DNA of 64,000 bases from Isoperla grammatica. Taxonomy: Eukaryota; Arthropoda; Insecta; Plecoptera; Perlodidae. This document shows, in pieces, positions 26,784 through 39,241 of this stretch. The position numbers were made by a program, and so were the translations under genes. The notes beneath the pieces are model-generated. The model was given only the letters and a program-made list of their open reading frames with translations, had not been told where the DNA came from and did not search any database. Location of the stretch: NCBI GenBank assembly GCA_945910005.1, contig OX246739.1:33755608-33819607 (forward strand). Direction: 5' to 3'. Each line of letters begins with the position of its first letter. Positions within the stretch are counted from its first letter, which is position 1.

Positions 26784-28669
26784 CGTTCAGTCGTAAACCT
26801 TTACCTGGCATTACTCACAGACATGTGACTAGTCTGTTAACTTGAAACATGCGAGTTGTATTATTCACCATCCTGGACAATGAAGATTTGTTTTACAATC
26901 TCCAAAATAATCACACAATTAAAGAATATTGGAAGGTTTACTTTTACAATTTTTTATTTTTTTGGACTGGACTACTTGTAATCTAGGTTTAACCATGTGT
27001 GCTGTTAACTGGCCAACTAAGTGTAGCTTTAACCATGTCTGCTTTAGGTATTTCATCTTTTCTTTTAGGCAATAATCATAAAACAATTTGAAATGAAGGT
27101 TCAATGTTCCTACAAGAAAGATGGCAAAGTTCAAAAACATAATTAAATTGTATAGTAATTTAGGACACAATATTATCAAGATTGAAAGTATATTTCACTT
27201 GATTAAAATAAACAACCATAACCTCGACCCCCCCCCCCCCCCCCCCCCCCGTGTTGGCAACCACATCAATCTGAAGGTGTCTCTTATCACAGATAAATAA
27301 ATGCTTTCATAAAGGGAACGTGCTTTAGGCTGCTTCGATTGTTGCGGGAACACTAGGACATAGAAGCAGTGAGGTGGCGCCGTAAGATCCCAGCACGGAG
27401 ATAGGGCAAGAAGGAAAGGAAACGCCCCTACCTACAACTAATTTAAGTTTAATTAATCAATCAATCATTTCGGATGTGTGGTTTAGAAATATATTATAAC
27501 GGACAACAACATATTATATAGAACTATCTCTGGAGTTCTTCGAGAGATTGATTTTTCACTTCCAATCACGAAAATAATAAAACAATCTTCTTTGAAAAGA
27601 AATAATAATAATTACAACAATAATTATGAATTCACAGTCAATAATGTATCCGAAACGTACTCAAAAGAGTCGTATTTTCTTCTTCCTGCGTATACACTCC
27701 AGTCTTTTTCGTGGTACATAGTTAGTCTTCCCCGCACCAAAGACGGCAAACACCATTTAAATAGACACAGTGTCTCTAGATACGCTACGTAGGTAATGTG
27801 TATGTATGTATGTTGCACTTTGCCCATAAGCTCAAGTCCTAGGGCTGGTACGCGAGCCCTCTTCATGTTCAATGTGGTACCGGATACCGGCTAACTTATT
27901 CTTCACGAGAAGTTCTTAGCACGCACACACTATACACTTATCACTGAAGTCCAGCACGGTCGATGTCCAACACGGTCGATGTACAGCACCAATCGCTTCA
28001 AGATTCCAAATCGTTTTTGCGATCTTTAAAATACACTAACATTGCACATTGCTGGTCTTGGGGGAGATGACAATAAATTACCCTGTAAGCAAAGAAAGAA
28101 GAAGAAGATTAGTGCCATGTCTTGTTACACGAGGCAATGTCGGGAATGAAAGGAAGGTTTTTGCTATTGTCACTACATAAGGAAAAGCGTTTGCAATGCA
28201 TAATTAGGAGTGTTTTTGTACAGCGCACATTAGTTAGGATGTTCTGCAGAGAGTTTATCTTCAATGCGCGTAAGAATGAGCAAAGCAATACTTGGTGTTA
28301 ATAAAAACCAGGTGCAAATACTGCGTAGGTATGCAGTTGTTAATTGCACCTCTGAACATCTCAGCTACAAGTAATAACCACGAATGAAAGTATATTACTT
28401 AACTCCACTTCTTGTAAATGTTTTCTTAAAATGTTTAATGTATTTGTGTGGTGGTATAATAATTGTGGTGTGAACATACAGTTAAACAAAAGGTATTTAC
28501 AGTATTCTAATTTGTAGCTGATTGTTTTCAAAAATCTAAAGAAGAGTTGCAACAGTACCTAAAGTACCCGTCAAGTGGAGTTGCTTTTTTTTAAAGATAC
28601 GTTGTAAGGTGTGGTGTTGTATGTTAGGTTTTTACAAGTGACAATTTAATTGTTTAATGTGGCTCATTG

Positions 28670-28711
28670 AACAATTAAATGGCACAATTAAATGGCAACA
28701 ATTAAATGGCA
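28670..28711. repeat. 14-bp tandem triplicate
   Basis: acaattaaatggca is present three times in a row with minimal variation, ahead of aagttggca. No function suggested. Confidence 0.85.
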
Positions 28712-30108
28712 AGTTGGCAATGCATTGAACTGATGTTTGAGTTATGAAATGTGTACCAGTATGTATGCATGTAATATTTTAAAACATTATTTTATAATAT
28801 GAACCACATCACCATCGTACCGGCTACTTTATTAATGTAACAATACGGTAAAATAATTATAGTACTGTTGTGTTAGACTCGGCATTACGTGAAATTGGGC
28901 TAGTCCAGCTAATAAAAATAGCAAATGATCTGAAAACGAGACAGTCGCAAAGTCACATTAAAACAGCACCACCTATAGTAGTCTCAAACCAATACGTTCC
29001 AATCGATGTCCAACAAAGTTGTACGAAGCCATCGGCAAGCTAAACCCGAAGACTCATGCACTTTATGCAGCAATCAGGAAGTGCAAAGACACATTTCTTT
29101 CCATCTCGTAATTGGAAAGCTATTAGCCGGTAATGTCATATTAAAGTGCTTTAGCAAAGAAGATCACGATTTCCTAGAGTTGGATTGACGGAGAAATTAT
29201 ATTAGTGAAACTCTCCGTCATCGTTTTGATATCGAGTGTGATTTTAATGAGTCTTGTTTGGAGGGAAAGCGAACGAACCAGGCATTGTTTCTACCACCTC
29301 ACTCACTCACGAGGAGATCTTGTCTCATAGTTCGGACCAAGGTAGGTAGGCCACTCGATTGGTATCGCGTCTCGTTAGTCACTGTCAGAAAGGTGGCGAG
29401 AGATCGGGGCGTGGGCCGATACACCGTCCTTCCTTCGTTATGGCCACAGTCTACAGATTCATTCATTCACGGAGCATTAAATAAACAAGGGAGGTCCCAG
29501 TACTAATGCCTGAGGCACGCCTCTACGCCACTCGGAATTCTAATTCCCCTAATGATGGGGAACACCTTTCACAACCGATACGGGACGTTGCCTAGGCATG
29601 AATGAACTGAGTCTGTGGGTCTCGTGCGTGGATGTGGTTCCCAAACCAGCTGAGGATGTCGATAAGAAAGGAGACCTAATCTCTAGTTATACGGTGACAA
29701 TACGGAGAATTGATTGCTTCACCAGTCTCATCAACTTGCAGAGAAATACAGCTCACAATTGAGAGATTAAAACATCTAGGACCTGTTTGTTTACACCAGG
29801 AGATTTGCAAACTTTTTAGCAGATATCGCAAACAATCTCAAATTCGTTCGGATTCTAAATATAATATGCACATATTATGTAATCTCAAAGAAAGTACTGT
29901 GATATTCAATGGACTAAAAATAAAAATTAAAAATTAAAAAAATTAACTACAAACATAATATTATGATGCAATGTTTCAAAGTACCGGTGCGACTAATTCG
30001 CGAACTGGAGACCTACTTGTTACACACCACGGTGTGATATAGTTTGTTACTCTCAGTCGTCGTGTAGGTAAAGCTGGTAAAGGTAAAAAGGTAAAGCTGT
30101 CAACTTAC

Positions 30109-30184
30109 CTTCGTAGCTGTGACGTATCGCCTTCTGATGATCGATTAGACGGGCGATACGAAGCCTCCTCCCATGGGAGGCGAA
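30109..30184 (-). CDS. Irx: Irx last coding exon (13 residues, stop, start of 3' UTR)
   Basis: This 76-bp candidate exon lies between acceptor gtgtgttgcag (AG at 30186-30185) and a strong donor, GAAG|gtaagt, at 30108. Joined in phase 2 to exon 5, it completes a Ser codon and reads SSPPMGGGFVSPV followed by TAA at 30147-30145. The remaining 36 bases are 3' UTR. The stop lies less than 50 nt before the last junction, so the transcript should not be a nonsense-decay target. Phase match, splice sites on both sides and a compact conserved-looking tail support it. It was found by eye and no transcript is available. The alternative is that exon 5 simply ends at its own in-frame TAA. Confidence 0.75.
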
Positions 30185-30532
30185 CTGCAACACACAATAA
30201 CACGTCAGGGGTGCTCACTGTTTACAGGGTGGCGTGAGCTCAGGTAGAACACGAGATATCAAGTGCAAACTTACTTATTAAGCCATTTTGTAACAAAGAA
30301 ATTAAGTATCGATACATATTTTAGTGCTTTTTGTAGTGAATGTTGAACAAACTCTTGAAATAAAAATAAAAACGAGCAATATTTATAAGACTAACTGTTG
30401 TATTCTGTGTGCAATTGCTATGATAATTGTTGCCTTACACTGTTAAAACTTTCTAGAAGAAATATTAACCGTCAAAGCTCATGTTTTGCTCAGGGCATGT
30501 AAGAGTAACTGGCTGAAAGAGAGAATTCTTAC
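30185..30532 (-). other. Irx: Irx intron 5 (348 bp)
   Basis: This short intron lies between the IRO-box exon and the proposed last coding exon, with gtaag at 30532-30528 and ttgcag at 30190-30185. Its first bases contain TAA in frame with exon 5 (AG|G TAA), so retention would give a protein ending in YKR instead of the 13-residue tail. It is AT-rich with no other feature seen. Confidence 0.7.
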
Positions 30533-31343
30533 CTCTTGTAGAAAGGCTTGAAGGCGGTCCCCTCGTTGGACCCCTGGCCCCCGTGTCCGCCCCCGACCAT
30601 CCCCCCGTGGTTGCCGTGGTGCTGGTAGGACGCGTCGCTGCCCCCTTGTCGTTCCTTCTGCGGCGACCGGCCGAAGTTAGCGAGGAAGTTGTTGTGGTGT
30701 GAGGGCGCCGACGCGTACCCACCCCCCGACGAGCCCTGGCCTTGGCCGTTGAAGCAGGAGCCGGGTAGCGCGCTAGGGAGCTTCATGTTCGGGGGGGTCT
30801 GCGGGGGAGTATCGGTCTGAACCTCGGGGAACCCCGACGCGCCGACCGACGCCGAGCAGCCCCCGTTGCCGGCGTGCACCCCCATGCCGCCTCCCCCGCC
30901 CCCGTAGGGTCCGGACAGGAGGCCGTACCGCGAGTAGGGCGCCGCGGCGGCCGCCGACGGAGACATCGCCGCCGAGGGGAGCGCGAAGCTGTTCATACTC
31001 ATGTTCATCCCCATGCTCATCCCCCCGTTATTGGGCATGATCCAGGGCTGCTGCTGCGCGGGGGGTGGAGGGGGTGGCGTCTTACACGCGGCCGTGTCTG
31101 CGAGACTCCAGATCTTCGGCTTGGTGGCCGGGATTGGAACCCCGCAGTCCGGGTTCGACGACTTGATCATCTCGTCCTTGAGACTGGAGCCGTGCATCGA
31201 GTGGTGGTGGTGGTGCAGGTGGTGGGGGTGTGACGTCATCAACAGATCGCCGGGCTTCCTCTCATCGTCGTCTAGGTCGTCGTCGTCGTCGTCCATGCAG
31301 TCCTTATCGAGGTGGTGCTCTGCCTTCACGTGGCGTAGCGCGT
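30533..31343 (-). CDS. Irx: Irx exon 5: IRO box and low-complexity C-terminal region
   Basis: This 811-bp exon has acceptor ggcccacag (AG at 31345-31344) and ends TAC AAG AG before donor gtaag. It encodes about 270 residues. In order they are ALRHVKAEHH, a second acidic cluster of ten or more Asp/Glu, a His-rich run (HPHHLHHHHH), and the IRO box KPKIWSLADTA at about residues 225-235 of the visible protein. Pro-rich PPPPPP, Gln, Met/Asn-rich, poly-Ala and poly-Gly stretches follow, ending with TAFKPFYK. The IRO box is the family signature outside the homeodomain and confirms Iroquois against other TALE genes. The exon is strikingly GC-rich against its AT-rich flanks, so several antisense and out-of-frame open readings overlap it and should be ignored. 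Without splicing at 30532 the frame ends at once with Arg-stop (AGG TAA). Confidence 0.93.
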
Positions 31344-32201
31344 CTGTGGGCCACACAGACACATGCAAGGTTAGCGACAGGATTAGAACCCGGTTCCTGG
31401 TTCCAAATCTCTGGACTTGGGGATGTTTACCTGGAAATTCCTAACACATCGGGCGTGACTAATGAGGCTTGTGCACTTTACTAAGCGGAAGACTGACTCT
31501 ACTAATGTGTGAAAGAACGCGTGGACTCTGTTCACTATCGTTGAAACAGCGTGCATGAAAGAGGTGGTAGATAAGGATCTGAGGAAGGCATGAGACTAGT
31601 AAAGGAACATTTGATCCAATATTATGTATACGCATACCAATTGTTGTACAATTCGAATCTAGGTTGGATGGAGCTCGAGAAATAAACACACGAACAATTG
31701 ACAAAAACGTTATACATAACATTAGTCTAGGTTCACATATGGCACGTGTGGCGAACGTGAACAAATAGCCGAAGTGTCTCGAACGGACGGACGAAGTCAG
31801 CCGAACATAAAAATGCAGATCTGGGCGAATAATTCGCTCTCGGTCGAGGCCGCAAGTGGGTTGGACTTTGTATTTATGTTAAAACAATGCAGAATTCATT
31901 TATACCGATCGTAATCGAGCCACAGCTTTCCATTTTTATAGTCTAATTGGAAGACCTTGAACTTAGTTGTGCCCTGGCCAGCTGGCCGCATCATTAGCAT
32001 AGCAGACAATTAATTATACAGTTTTTTCTACTTAGCCTACTTACTAGTCATTCTCATATTTTGATAGTTCTCCCATATCAGTATCACTGGACCCGATTTG
32101 TTACGTATTTACTGTTTCGCTTCCGGGCTACAATGTTGACATTTGGTACTTGCTGCACTTTAACAAAGCGCTTTAAATTAAAACTATTTTCAATCTAAAT
32201 T

Positions 32202-32223
32202 TATAATAAAAATAATAATAATG

Positions 32224-32315
<92 letters not shown>
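32202..32315. repeat. (AAT)n microsatellite
   Basis: A long AAT run on the upstream side of a LINE-like tail. Similar runs lie at 32488-32551 and 32863-32972. The poly-Ile open readings here are translations of the repeat. Confidence 0.95.
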
Positions 32316-32316
<1 letters not shown>

Positions 32317-32488
32317 CAGAAGGCTGCAATCCTCGGCACAACTAATATCGTGCGCAAGGTCCTCAGCCTATGAGCTACATTGTCACCACCATCTTTGGGC
32401 CGCCACCCTAGGGTGCACTCTCGCATCGTCTTGGCTCAAGAGGAGCCCGATGGTGCAAATGAGAGAAGAGAAGAAAGGAAATAACATG

Positions 32489-32543
<55 letters not shown>

Positions 32544-32551
32544 TAATAAAG
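32313..32551 (+). mobile_element. 3' end of a non-LTR retrotransposon (LINE fragment)
   Basis: Reading from ATG at 32313, codons give MQKAAILGTTNIVRKVLSL and then TGA at 32370. This resembles the C-terminal signature (QK-LLGTA-ILRKVL) seen at the end of reverse-transcriptase proteins of some LINEs. About 115 bp of 3'-UTR-like sequence and an AAT-repeat tail follow, as in several LINE clades with microsatellite tails. It is severely 5'-truncated. The assignment rests on one short motif recalled from family knowledge. Confidence 0.5.
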
Positions 32552-32684
32552 CAATTATTTTGAACACGTGTAGGATAGTGCGAAAATTTTTGAACTAAGA
32601 AGAATGAAGACTTCAAGAAGTTCTCCATCCCGATGGTGGTTTTCGTGGTTTCCACCGTACAAAGATCGAATGCTGGGATGAGTA

Positions 32685-32866
32685 CAAATCGGCCACGACC
32701 GTACATAGCATCCACAGTTCGGTTTGGAAAAAATAATGTGGACAATGATATATTAAGTAGTTCTAAGTAGATTTTAATAAGGTAAACACATGGAAATACT
32801 TGACATTTGTGTCCGTACAACATGTTATGCCGGTTTTGACCGAGTTTGTATGTATTGCAACAATAA

Positions 32867-32868
<2 letters not shown>
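32685..32868 (+). repeat. Dispersed repeat copy A (tail AAT)
   Basis: It begins aaatcggccacgaccgtaca and ends with a cttgacatttgtgtccgtac block, cgagtttgtatg and caacaataaaa, running into an AAT microsatellite. A second copy lies in the same orientation at 57108-57352. The shared 3' end with a simple-repeat tail suggests a retroposed SINE-like family. Confidence 0.8.
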
Positions 32869-32940
<72 letters not shown>

Positions 32941-33192
32941 TAATAATAATAATATTAATAAAAATAATAATTAATTATGAGAGGTGAGTAAACACCACAT
33001 AAAAAAAATATTCTTTACACTGTGTTTTGGATTCAGAAGTTATTCCAACAGAACTTGACTTTACATCACAATATCAAGAGTAAAAAGCACACAAATTGTT
33101 TTGAACCTTCGATAAGATCATCTTTTAATTCCATTCTCTATAAGTTCATTTTAATTGATATTAAAGAACATTAAATTTGACCTGGTTGCGCT

Positions 33193-33289
33193 TTAAGGGG
33201 GCTCGGGCGCGGTGACACTCACTGAAACGCGGTCCAAGTCTTGACTGATAGACTCACCCAGACCGCACAATTAAGGGGGCTCGGGCGCG
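33193..33289. repeat. 19-bp direct repeat in a CpG-rich block
   Basis: TTAAGGGGGCTCGGGCGCG occurs at 33193-33211 and 33271-33289, 78 bp apart, in a locally CpG-rich intronic stretch. It could be a paired protein-binding site or the ends of a small duplication. Confidence 0.7.
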
Positions 33290-36200
33290 ACGGATATCGA
33301 CGCGAAGCTTAGCGAGGCGTAACTCCCGCGGGAATCAAAGCGACGGAGGGGAGGGAGGGGAGGGGATTTGTGATGCAACAGGGGTGGGAATCAGTTCCCG
33401 ACCCCTAATCACAGCGCGGTGAAATATGAAAGACGACGTTGAGGTGTTGGACAATATTTGAGCCGTGTGCAAACATTTGTACGACGAGAGTTGCTCGGTG
33501 CTTGACTTGTTGACGAAGATGCCGCCGGCTTTCTTTGTTATGAGAGGAGGTAGAGATTGACAAATACACATCGCGGCCACAGGCGAGCAGTGGAGCATAG
33601 TAAGCAGACACTGCTTGAAGAAAACACTAAACTATAGTAGTAATGGCGAGTAGTTGTATTTCGAACTCGATAGGTAGGTCATATGACGTCAGATCCATTG
33701 AACATCGCCGGGGTCGTAGTTTGGTAAGCGAATTTTTTTTTTTTAAAAGGGAAGGGGGGTTATGGGATTTTTGGGGGGCGTAAGGGGTTCGTGGACGTTT
33801 GGAGCGCAGAGTCAGGAAGAGTGTAGAAGAAGAATGTGAAAGTTGGAATGGTGAATAAAGAATTGTCAAAAGATATGCACGAGAGCCTGGCTCTGATTAC
33901 GAGTACCAGTCCCCACGGTTACTTCACATGTTATACCCCATGAGTCATGGATACTTTTAATCGAGCGTAGATCTATCAAAACTGCGTAATAAATTATAAA
34001 CTTCTCATCTGTATTTACCGTGTGTCACTCAAGGCTTCGGTGTAATTGTTGATAACAATACTTCAATGCGTAGTAGTCTGGCAGATAATTGTTTATGTAA
34101 TATATGGGCGTACGCCAACTGAATGCATTGACAAAGCTCTTATTATCAATGTCCACATTTAAAATAGTTAATAGTTTGTGTCAAAGATAGCTGATAAGTG
34201 ATAAGAGCTTGAGTAGGCTTACGCCAACTGCTTTCATCCCCCTATTCCAAGCACGTGCTTTAGCTTCTGTACCCACAGCAAATACAGCTGAGCTTTTCGT
34301 TACTCGGCTGGCCCACCCCTGCCCTAGGGGATGAAGCGTCCGAGGGCTGAAGGATAATTTCATTAAGCGATTTGAATGAGTTCGAAATGTCATCGGATCG
34401 CGCCGTCGAGGGAGAGGAGAAGCGGGGGAGGAGGGGGCGAGGGTTTGTGTAGTTAAGGACCACTCCAGCGCTACAAGTGGCAGTTTAACAAATCTTACTT
34501 ACAGATCAAGGAGAGGAGCCTCAATGACTTGATTCAATTTATCCTCGCTAGGGGGCAGCAGCCGAGCACAATCAAGATATCGTTGCCGCCGCCACTCAAA
34601 ACGCATTCAACAAATGAATGGCTGGCTGGCAAAACACTGAGAACTGATAGCGTAGATTATATTATAGAGGGGATCTTGGCTCGCGCCATACGTCTAGTAT
34701 TTCAATTGATACTATCTTTATAGCCGGCCAATCATGTGTGACCCTTGCCATTCAGCGTCAAAGCTCACTGCAATCATTTCAATTATTGCTGCGCCATTGT
34801 AAGCGTGAATGCTAGAGTGCCAAAGCAGAGAAAGTACATAAAACCCTCTTCTGAGATGCTGTCTGTCTTCACTTTTCATATTGTACAATCCTATTCGTAT
34901 CCATTGCATAATATCAAACGTTTGTGTTTATTAACCATAAAGGTGACGATGAATATAATGATTCGGCTCTTCCTCTATCACGACGGTAATCGAGACGACG
35001 ACCAAATTACTTATAATATAGATATACCTCCCTCATTCCCAACACAGAACCAGGATAACATGGAGAACTAGAATTATCATCATATTCAAATAATAATTAA
35101 CTACTTTGCCAAAAAGTTCTAGAACATTATTTTAAAAAAGGGCATCAGCGAGGCCCCAAACAAAGAACGTGGGTACCAGGGTTTCATTCACTTCCCTCCT
35201 TGAATGGAATAGATACATAGGGACGAAGAACAACAAATGTGAATCATTTATTAGGGAGAACGCATGTATAAGTGGAGTCAAGTCGAAAAACGAAATGAAT
35301 ATGTCATGAAGGTAAATGAAAAGTTTACAGTTTTATTGATTAAAACTTGTGTTTTAAGTTGTTCTACCTATCGTTACCAACTATATTAACGGCCATGCAT
35401 ATTTATACTTGTAGGTCTCACCTGCGAATGGTTTCAACAATCAATCGCGTAGCTGTGGCCTTGGCTATCTTTGTGAAAGGGTTTTAGATGAGCTAAGTGT
35501 GGTATTACGACTACGTATTGACGGTGCATTATATCGATAACCTCGGGTCGGGTAGATGATCTGTTCATTGTCTTAATTTTGAATATTTTTAAAGGGTATT
35601 GAACAACTATTAGTTTTCCACACACCACATTGTCTATGTTTTTCATATCTCCTATTCGAATAAAAACGAGCCTGTTTTGAACAACTTTGAGACTTGTTGC
35701 GGATAGGGTTCTACTTGTGAAGGACACTTCTATACCGAAACCCTCTCCTCACTTCCTCAACACTCATATTCTCCTGTCATCCATATTCCTCCATAGGTTT
35801 CAATTTTACTAGGTCAAATTTATTTTGTTTTCTTCCTATACTCCATACCGTTGCTCTACGGTCCGAATGCACCAAACTTCGTTAATCTCCGGTTTAATAA
35901 TCTTGGATTGGTTATCAAATGTTTACATTCAAAACGCACGGTGTCTTATAGTAGCCGCCATGTTTGCTAGGAGAAAACCTCCGATTAACGACTGATCTCG
36001 GGACTCAAAGTTTAGCGAAACCTGACTTAATTGAAGTACTAGTAAGGCCTTAACATTTGCGGGTGACTATGTATAAACAGTTCCATAATATTATATTTGT
36101 ACTCTGATGGGTTTTCAGCCATGGGAGTATTTTACCGTAGGGCCAATGTCCAACAAGCAAACATCAACACAACCACCCTCGGCTTATGACAGCCGCCCAG

Positions 36201-36378
36201 TTGGAAGTTCAGTAAACTTTGCTCAGATTCTACTCCAACTCAGAGAAGTTCGTCGGCTTCGGAAAGCCACTTCCAAGTTTTGAACATCGCAACGGATCGA
36301 TTTTCTCTCGTTCGCATTTTCTTTTTAAGTTTACTACACTGTTGCCATGATCTTGCGACACGAACACAACACGCAGCA

Positions 36379-36624
36379 TTTTGTCAACGACGTCAGCCAC
36401 GAGGGATACCATACCAGCTTTCTGATTGGCTGAGGTACTTTTGTCTATGACGTCAGCCACGGAGGATTCCAGCTTCCTGATTGGCTGAGGTACTTTTGTC
36501 TTTGACTTCAGCCACGAAGGATTCCAGCTTCCTGATTGGCTGAGGTACTTTGTCTATGACGTCAGCCACGAGGGATTCCCAGCGTTTTGATTGGTTGAAA
36601 GACGCAAGGTAGTGCACCGATTGG
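36379..36624. promoter_or_regulatory. Tandem CRE + CCAAT array in Irx intron 4
   Basis: Four units of about 55-60 bp start near 36379, 36439, 36494 and 36549, with a partial fifth. Each pairs a CRE-type site with an inverted CCAAT box (ATTGG). The CRE-type sites are CGACGTCA at 36388, TGACGTCA at 36448, TGACTTCA at 36503 and TGACGTCA at 36557. The ATTGG boxes are at 36425, 36480, 36535, 36590 and 36620. In the last three complete units the two sites begin 32-33 bp apart. CREB/ATF and NF-Y are the known readers of such motifs. Use as an enhancer or alternative promoter is inference; the repeat itself is plain in the sequence. Confidence 0.6.
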
Positions 36625-38949
36625 TTGAGGCACACCGGCTTGTCAGGTGTGCAAACTTTGTGTCGTCTACGGTGGCTCTATGTCATAATACGACTTTGAT
36701 AAACTAATAAACGCATAAATATGAAATACCTCGTCCGAAGTAGGACACATATACGTAGAGTACTAATCAACACACTCATCAGAGTTAATTAAATTATGTG
36801 GTGACAGGTAGGCCTACATACTTGTTCGTGGTTTTAGAGGTTTCATTTAGTTTCGACGTTAATAAAAGAAAGCGCTCAGTCTCCCTTTAGTACTTTAACA
36901 CATGCGGAAAAATGTGAAAGTACCAAATATCATCTTGTCTAAAAATTGAAAACTTGAATTTATGTAACGAATTCTCGAGGCTAGGAATTCTTCACCTATC
37001 AAGTCTATAGTTGTGTTTATCTACAGGTGATTTCACATTTAACTTGAGCAGCGGAAACAGCCACCAAAAACAATCTACACAACATTGATTCATGAAACAT
37101 ATTATAGAAACGCGTTCATTCTGAACGGCCTAACCTAACCGAATGTACAACATTCACTAATTCGCCTCCAGTCTGTCCAATTTCGTTAATTGTAAACATG
37201 GCTAGTTGATTCAACATAGAAGAAAAATGGAATCTAAGGAATACCTACCGCGTAACTTTCTAGTTGGGTCTACAATTAAAAGCGTATTGCAATGAAGTTT
37301 ACAATATGTTGTACAGCGTTCAACGTGGCAAGTTTACAAGGGTCCAATCCAATATTTATTTTATATTTCTCAATATAATTAAACGAATAAAAAACGGAAC
37401 GGGATTCAAAAACGTTTTTACGAATTGAAGACCTATCCTTGCAATAAGTTTACAACGGATTCCCAGAACCATTTTAAGTTGACAAGCTACCCGACGAAGC
37501 AATATCCTGCGCGAGTTCTATGTCCAAATACTGTTCGCGGTGGCTCAACTCAACGGTTGAGACATTTGGAGATTGATGACGCTTTTTGGATATTCCTCCA
37601 TTCCCAACACATTCATCAAGTGCGTTCAGAAACGTAAACCACGCATCCTTATCAGCAGCAGTGGACTGGAAACGAGATGACTCCCCCTAACTTTCTCTAG
37701 TTCGCGTAAAATTATAAACATTACATATTTCATTTCGAAAACCGCAAAATATGAATTCAAGAACCGTAAAATAAACAGACCATTATTCTTTTCGGCCGAG
37801 TGGGCGGATCGCCTTTGTTTTGTCAGGTTGTGTTTTGTGCGTAAGCCATTAGTCTCATCCCACGCCGCGAGGAGCGCTGTCCGTGACGGAGGGGTCTTTC
37901 TCCCTTGACGTCATCGCCATTGGTGTCCGAGGAAGGACTCTCACTGCCCTCCGAAATAATGAACTTACAAATGGTGCATCCTTTAATCACGAAGATTTAT
38001 AACTAGCGCAGATAATGACGTTGAATATTCGACATTATCAACGTTATCAACTAATTGGATGTATTAAGTTTGCATTTGAGGACTTAATGAGCATGGAAAT
38101 GTTTATAGAAATGTTGTAGGATAATAAAAGTCAAGCATGATTTAAAGCCAGGTAAGAAATGTAACAAAAAACAATTTGAAAGATGTAAATTGGTCACGCT
38201 GTCAAATATTATTTACACGTCGATTACTCACGGGCGATAAAAGTTGGCCCGTTGGGGACTAGTTTCGTTTAACACCTTCTATTTGTCTGGCGTTTATTTT
38301 AAAGACACAGCTCGCAGTGCACAAGCCACATAGTCGAGTCGAGCCACGTCGATAATAATTTCATTACAAAATAAAACTGCACTCGTAAACTCGACGGACG
38401 TAACCTGTTTGTGTATGGTCACTGATCTGACTATGCAAACGCGATGCGTGAAAGATTCCTGTCAAAACTCTGCATGGGCTAACGAGGTAGGTAGCTGTCG
38501 ATTGGAAACACCACGGACACTAGGCATCTAGACTCCCGGTGAAAACCAATGTTTCAACCTTGAAACTCGAATTCGCTAAATGTGAAATTAGTAACGCGGA
38601 ATAGTGCATGATTTTACAATAATTATTTAAGTGTAGCTATAATCTTAATCTGTATACATTATCTAGAGCTATTATCAAGGCATTTATACATGGATTTATA
38701 TAACTTAAAGACTGCATGTTATAGAATTGTATTGCATTTGAAATTATTCTAAAATATGGACGTATCAACCCCGGTCTGCTTCCTAATATTCATGAGCCCT
38801 TGTTAAACGAAAAAAGACTAATTACTAATTAAAAACACCATAATGAAATTTTTTTGTGTCCTGAGACATGTCTTAAATATCACCTATTTTACAAACATTA
38901 GCGTGCACTATTTGTGTAGGTCTATTTTTTCTTCAACAACACCTTTGTT

Positions 38950-38955
<6 letters not shown>

Positions 38956-38988
<33 letters not shown>
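38956..38988. repeat. A33 homopolymer
   Basis: An uninterrupted A-run in intron 4. No retroposed gene copy was recognised upstream of it. Confidence 0.9.
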
Positions 38989-38990
<2 letters not shown>

Positions 38991-39241
38991 GAATTGTTTA
39001 GATGTACCCGGTACACGATTTTCTTGCCTACCGATACCGATAATTCCCAAATTAAATCCCGGCCCGATAGGAAATCATCAATAACTTGTTAATCGTTATT
39101 TTTATGAACAGGATATTATCCAAATTCGGTTTTAACAGTAGATCCACCGCTGCTTCCTCTTGAGGACAGACCACTCTCTTTGGTCATCCCTGAAAACACC
39201 GGGTCCCAACCCGTCATACGGTGTTAATATTGTGAACTGAC

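Larger units (their letters stand above)
25263..30108. other. Non-coding flank 3' of the last Irx coding exon
   Basis: A donor at 30108 implies a further 3'-UTR exon of the Irx gene on the minus strand at or below this region, but I could not identify it. The stretch contains an AAT microsatellite (26469-26516), a G-run (26762-26783), a C-run (27228-27250) and a 14-bp triplicate (28670-28711). Confidence 0.45.
31344..39241 (-). other. Irx: Irx intron 4 (about 7.9 kb)
   Basis: This intron lies between the helix-3 exon and the IRO-box exon. The part near exon 5 holds AAT microsatellites around a LINE tail (32202-32552), a dispersed repeat (32685-32868) and another AAT run. A CpG-rich block with a 19-bp direct repeat lies at 33193-33289, a CRE/CCAAT tandem array at 36379-36624, and a run of 33 A at 38956-38988. 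Single CRE palindromes are at 33684-33691 and 37906-37913. Nothing else coding was recognised. Confidence 0.88.

Noticed and set aside
30874..31484. Plus-strand readings of 84-147 codons opposite Irx exon 5
   Set aside because: Antisense shadows of the GC-rich coding exon; the minus strand has the IRO box and matching splice sites.
32202..32987. Poly-Ile open readings
   Set aside because: Translations of AAT microsatellites.
38956..38988. Poly-A tail of a processed pseudogene
   Set aside because: No coding remnant or target duplication was seen beside the A-run.
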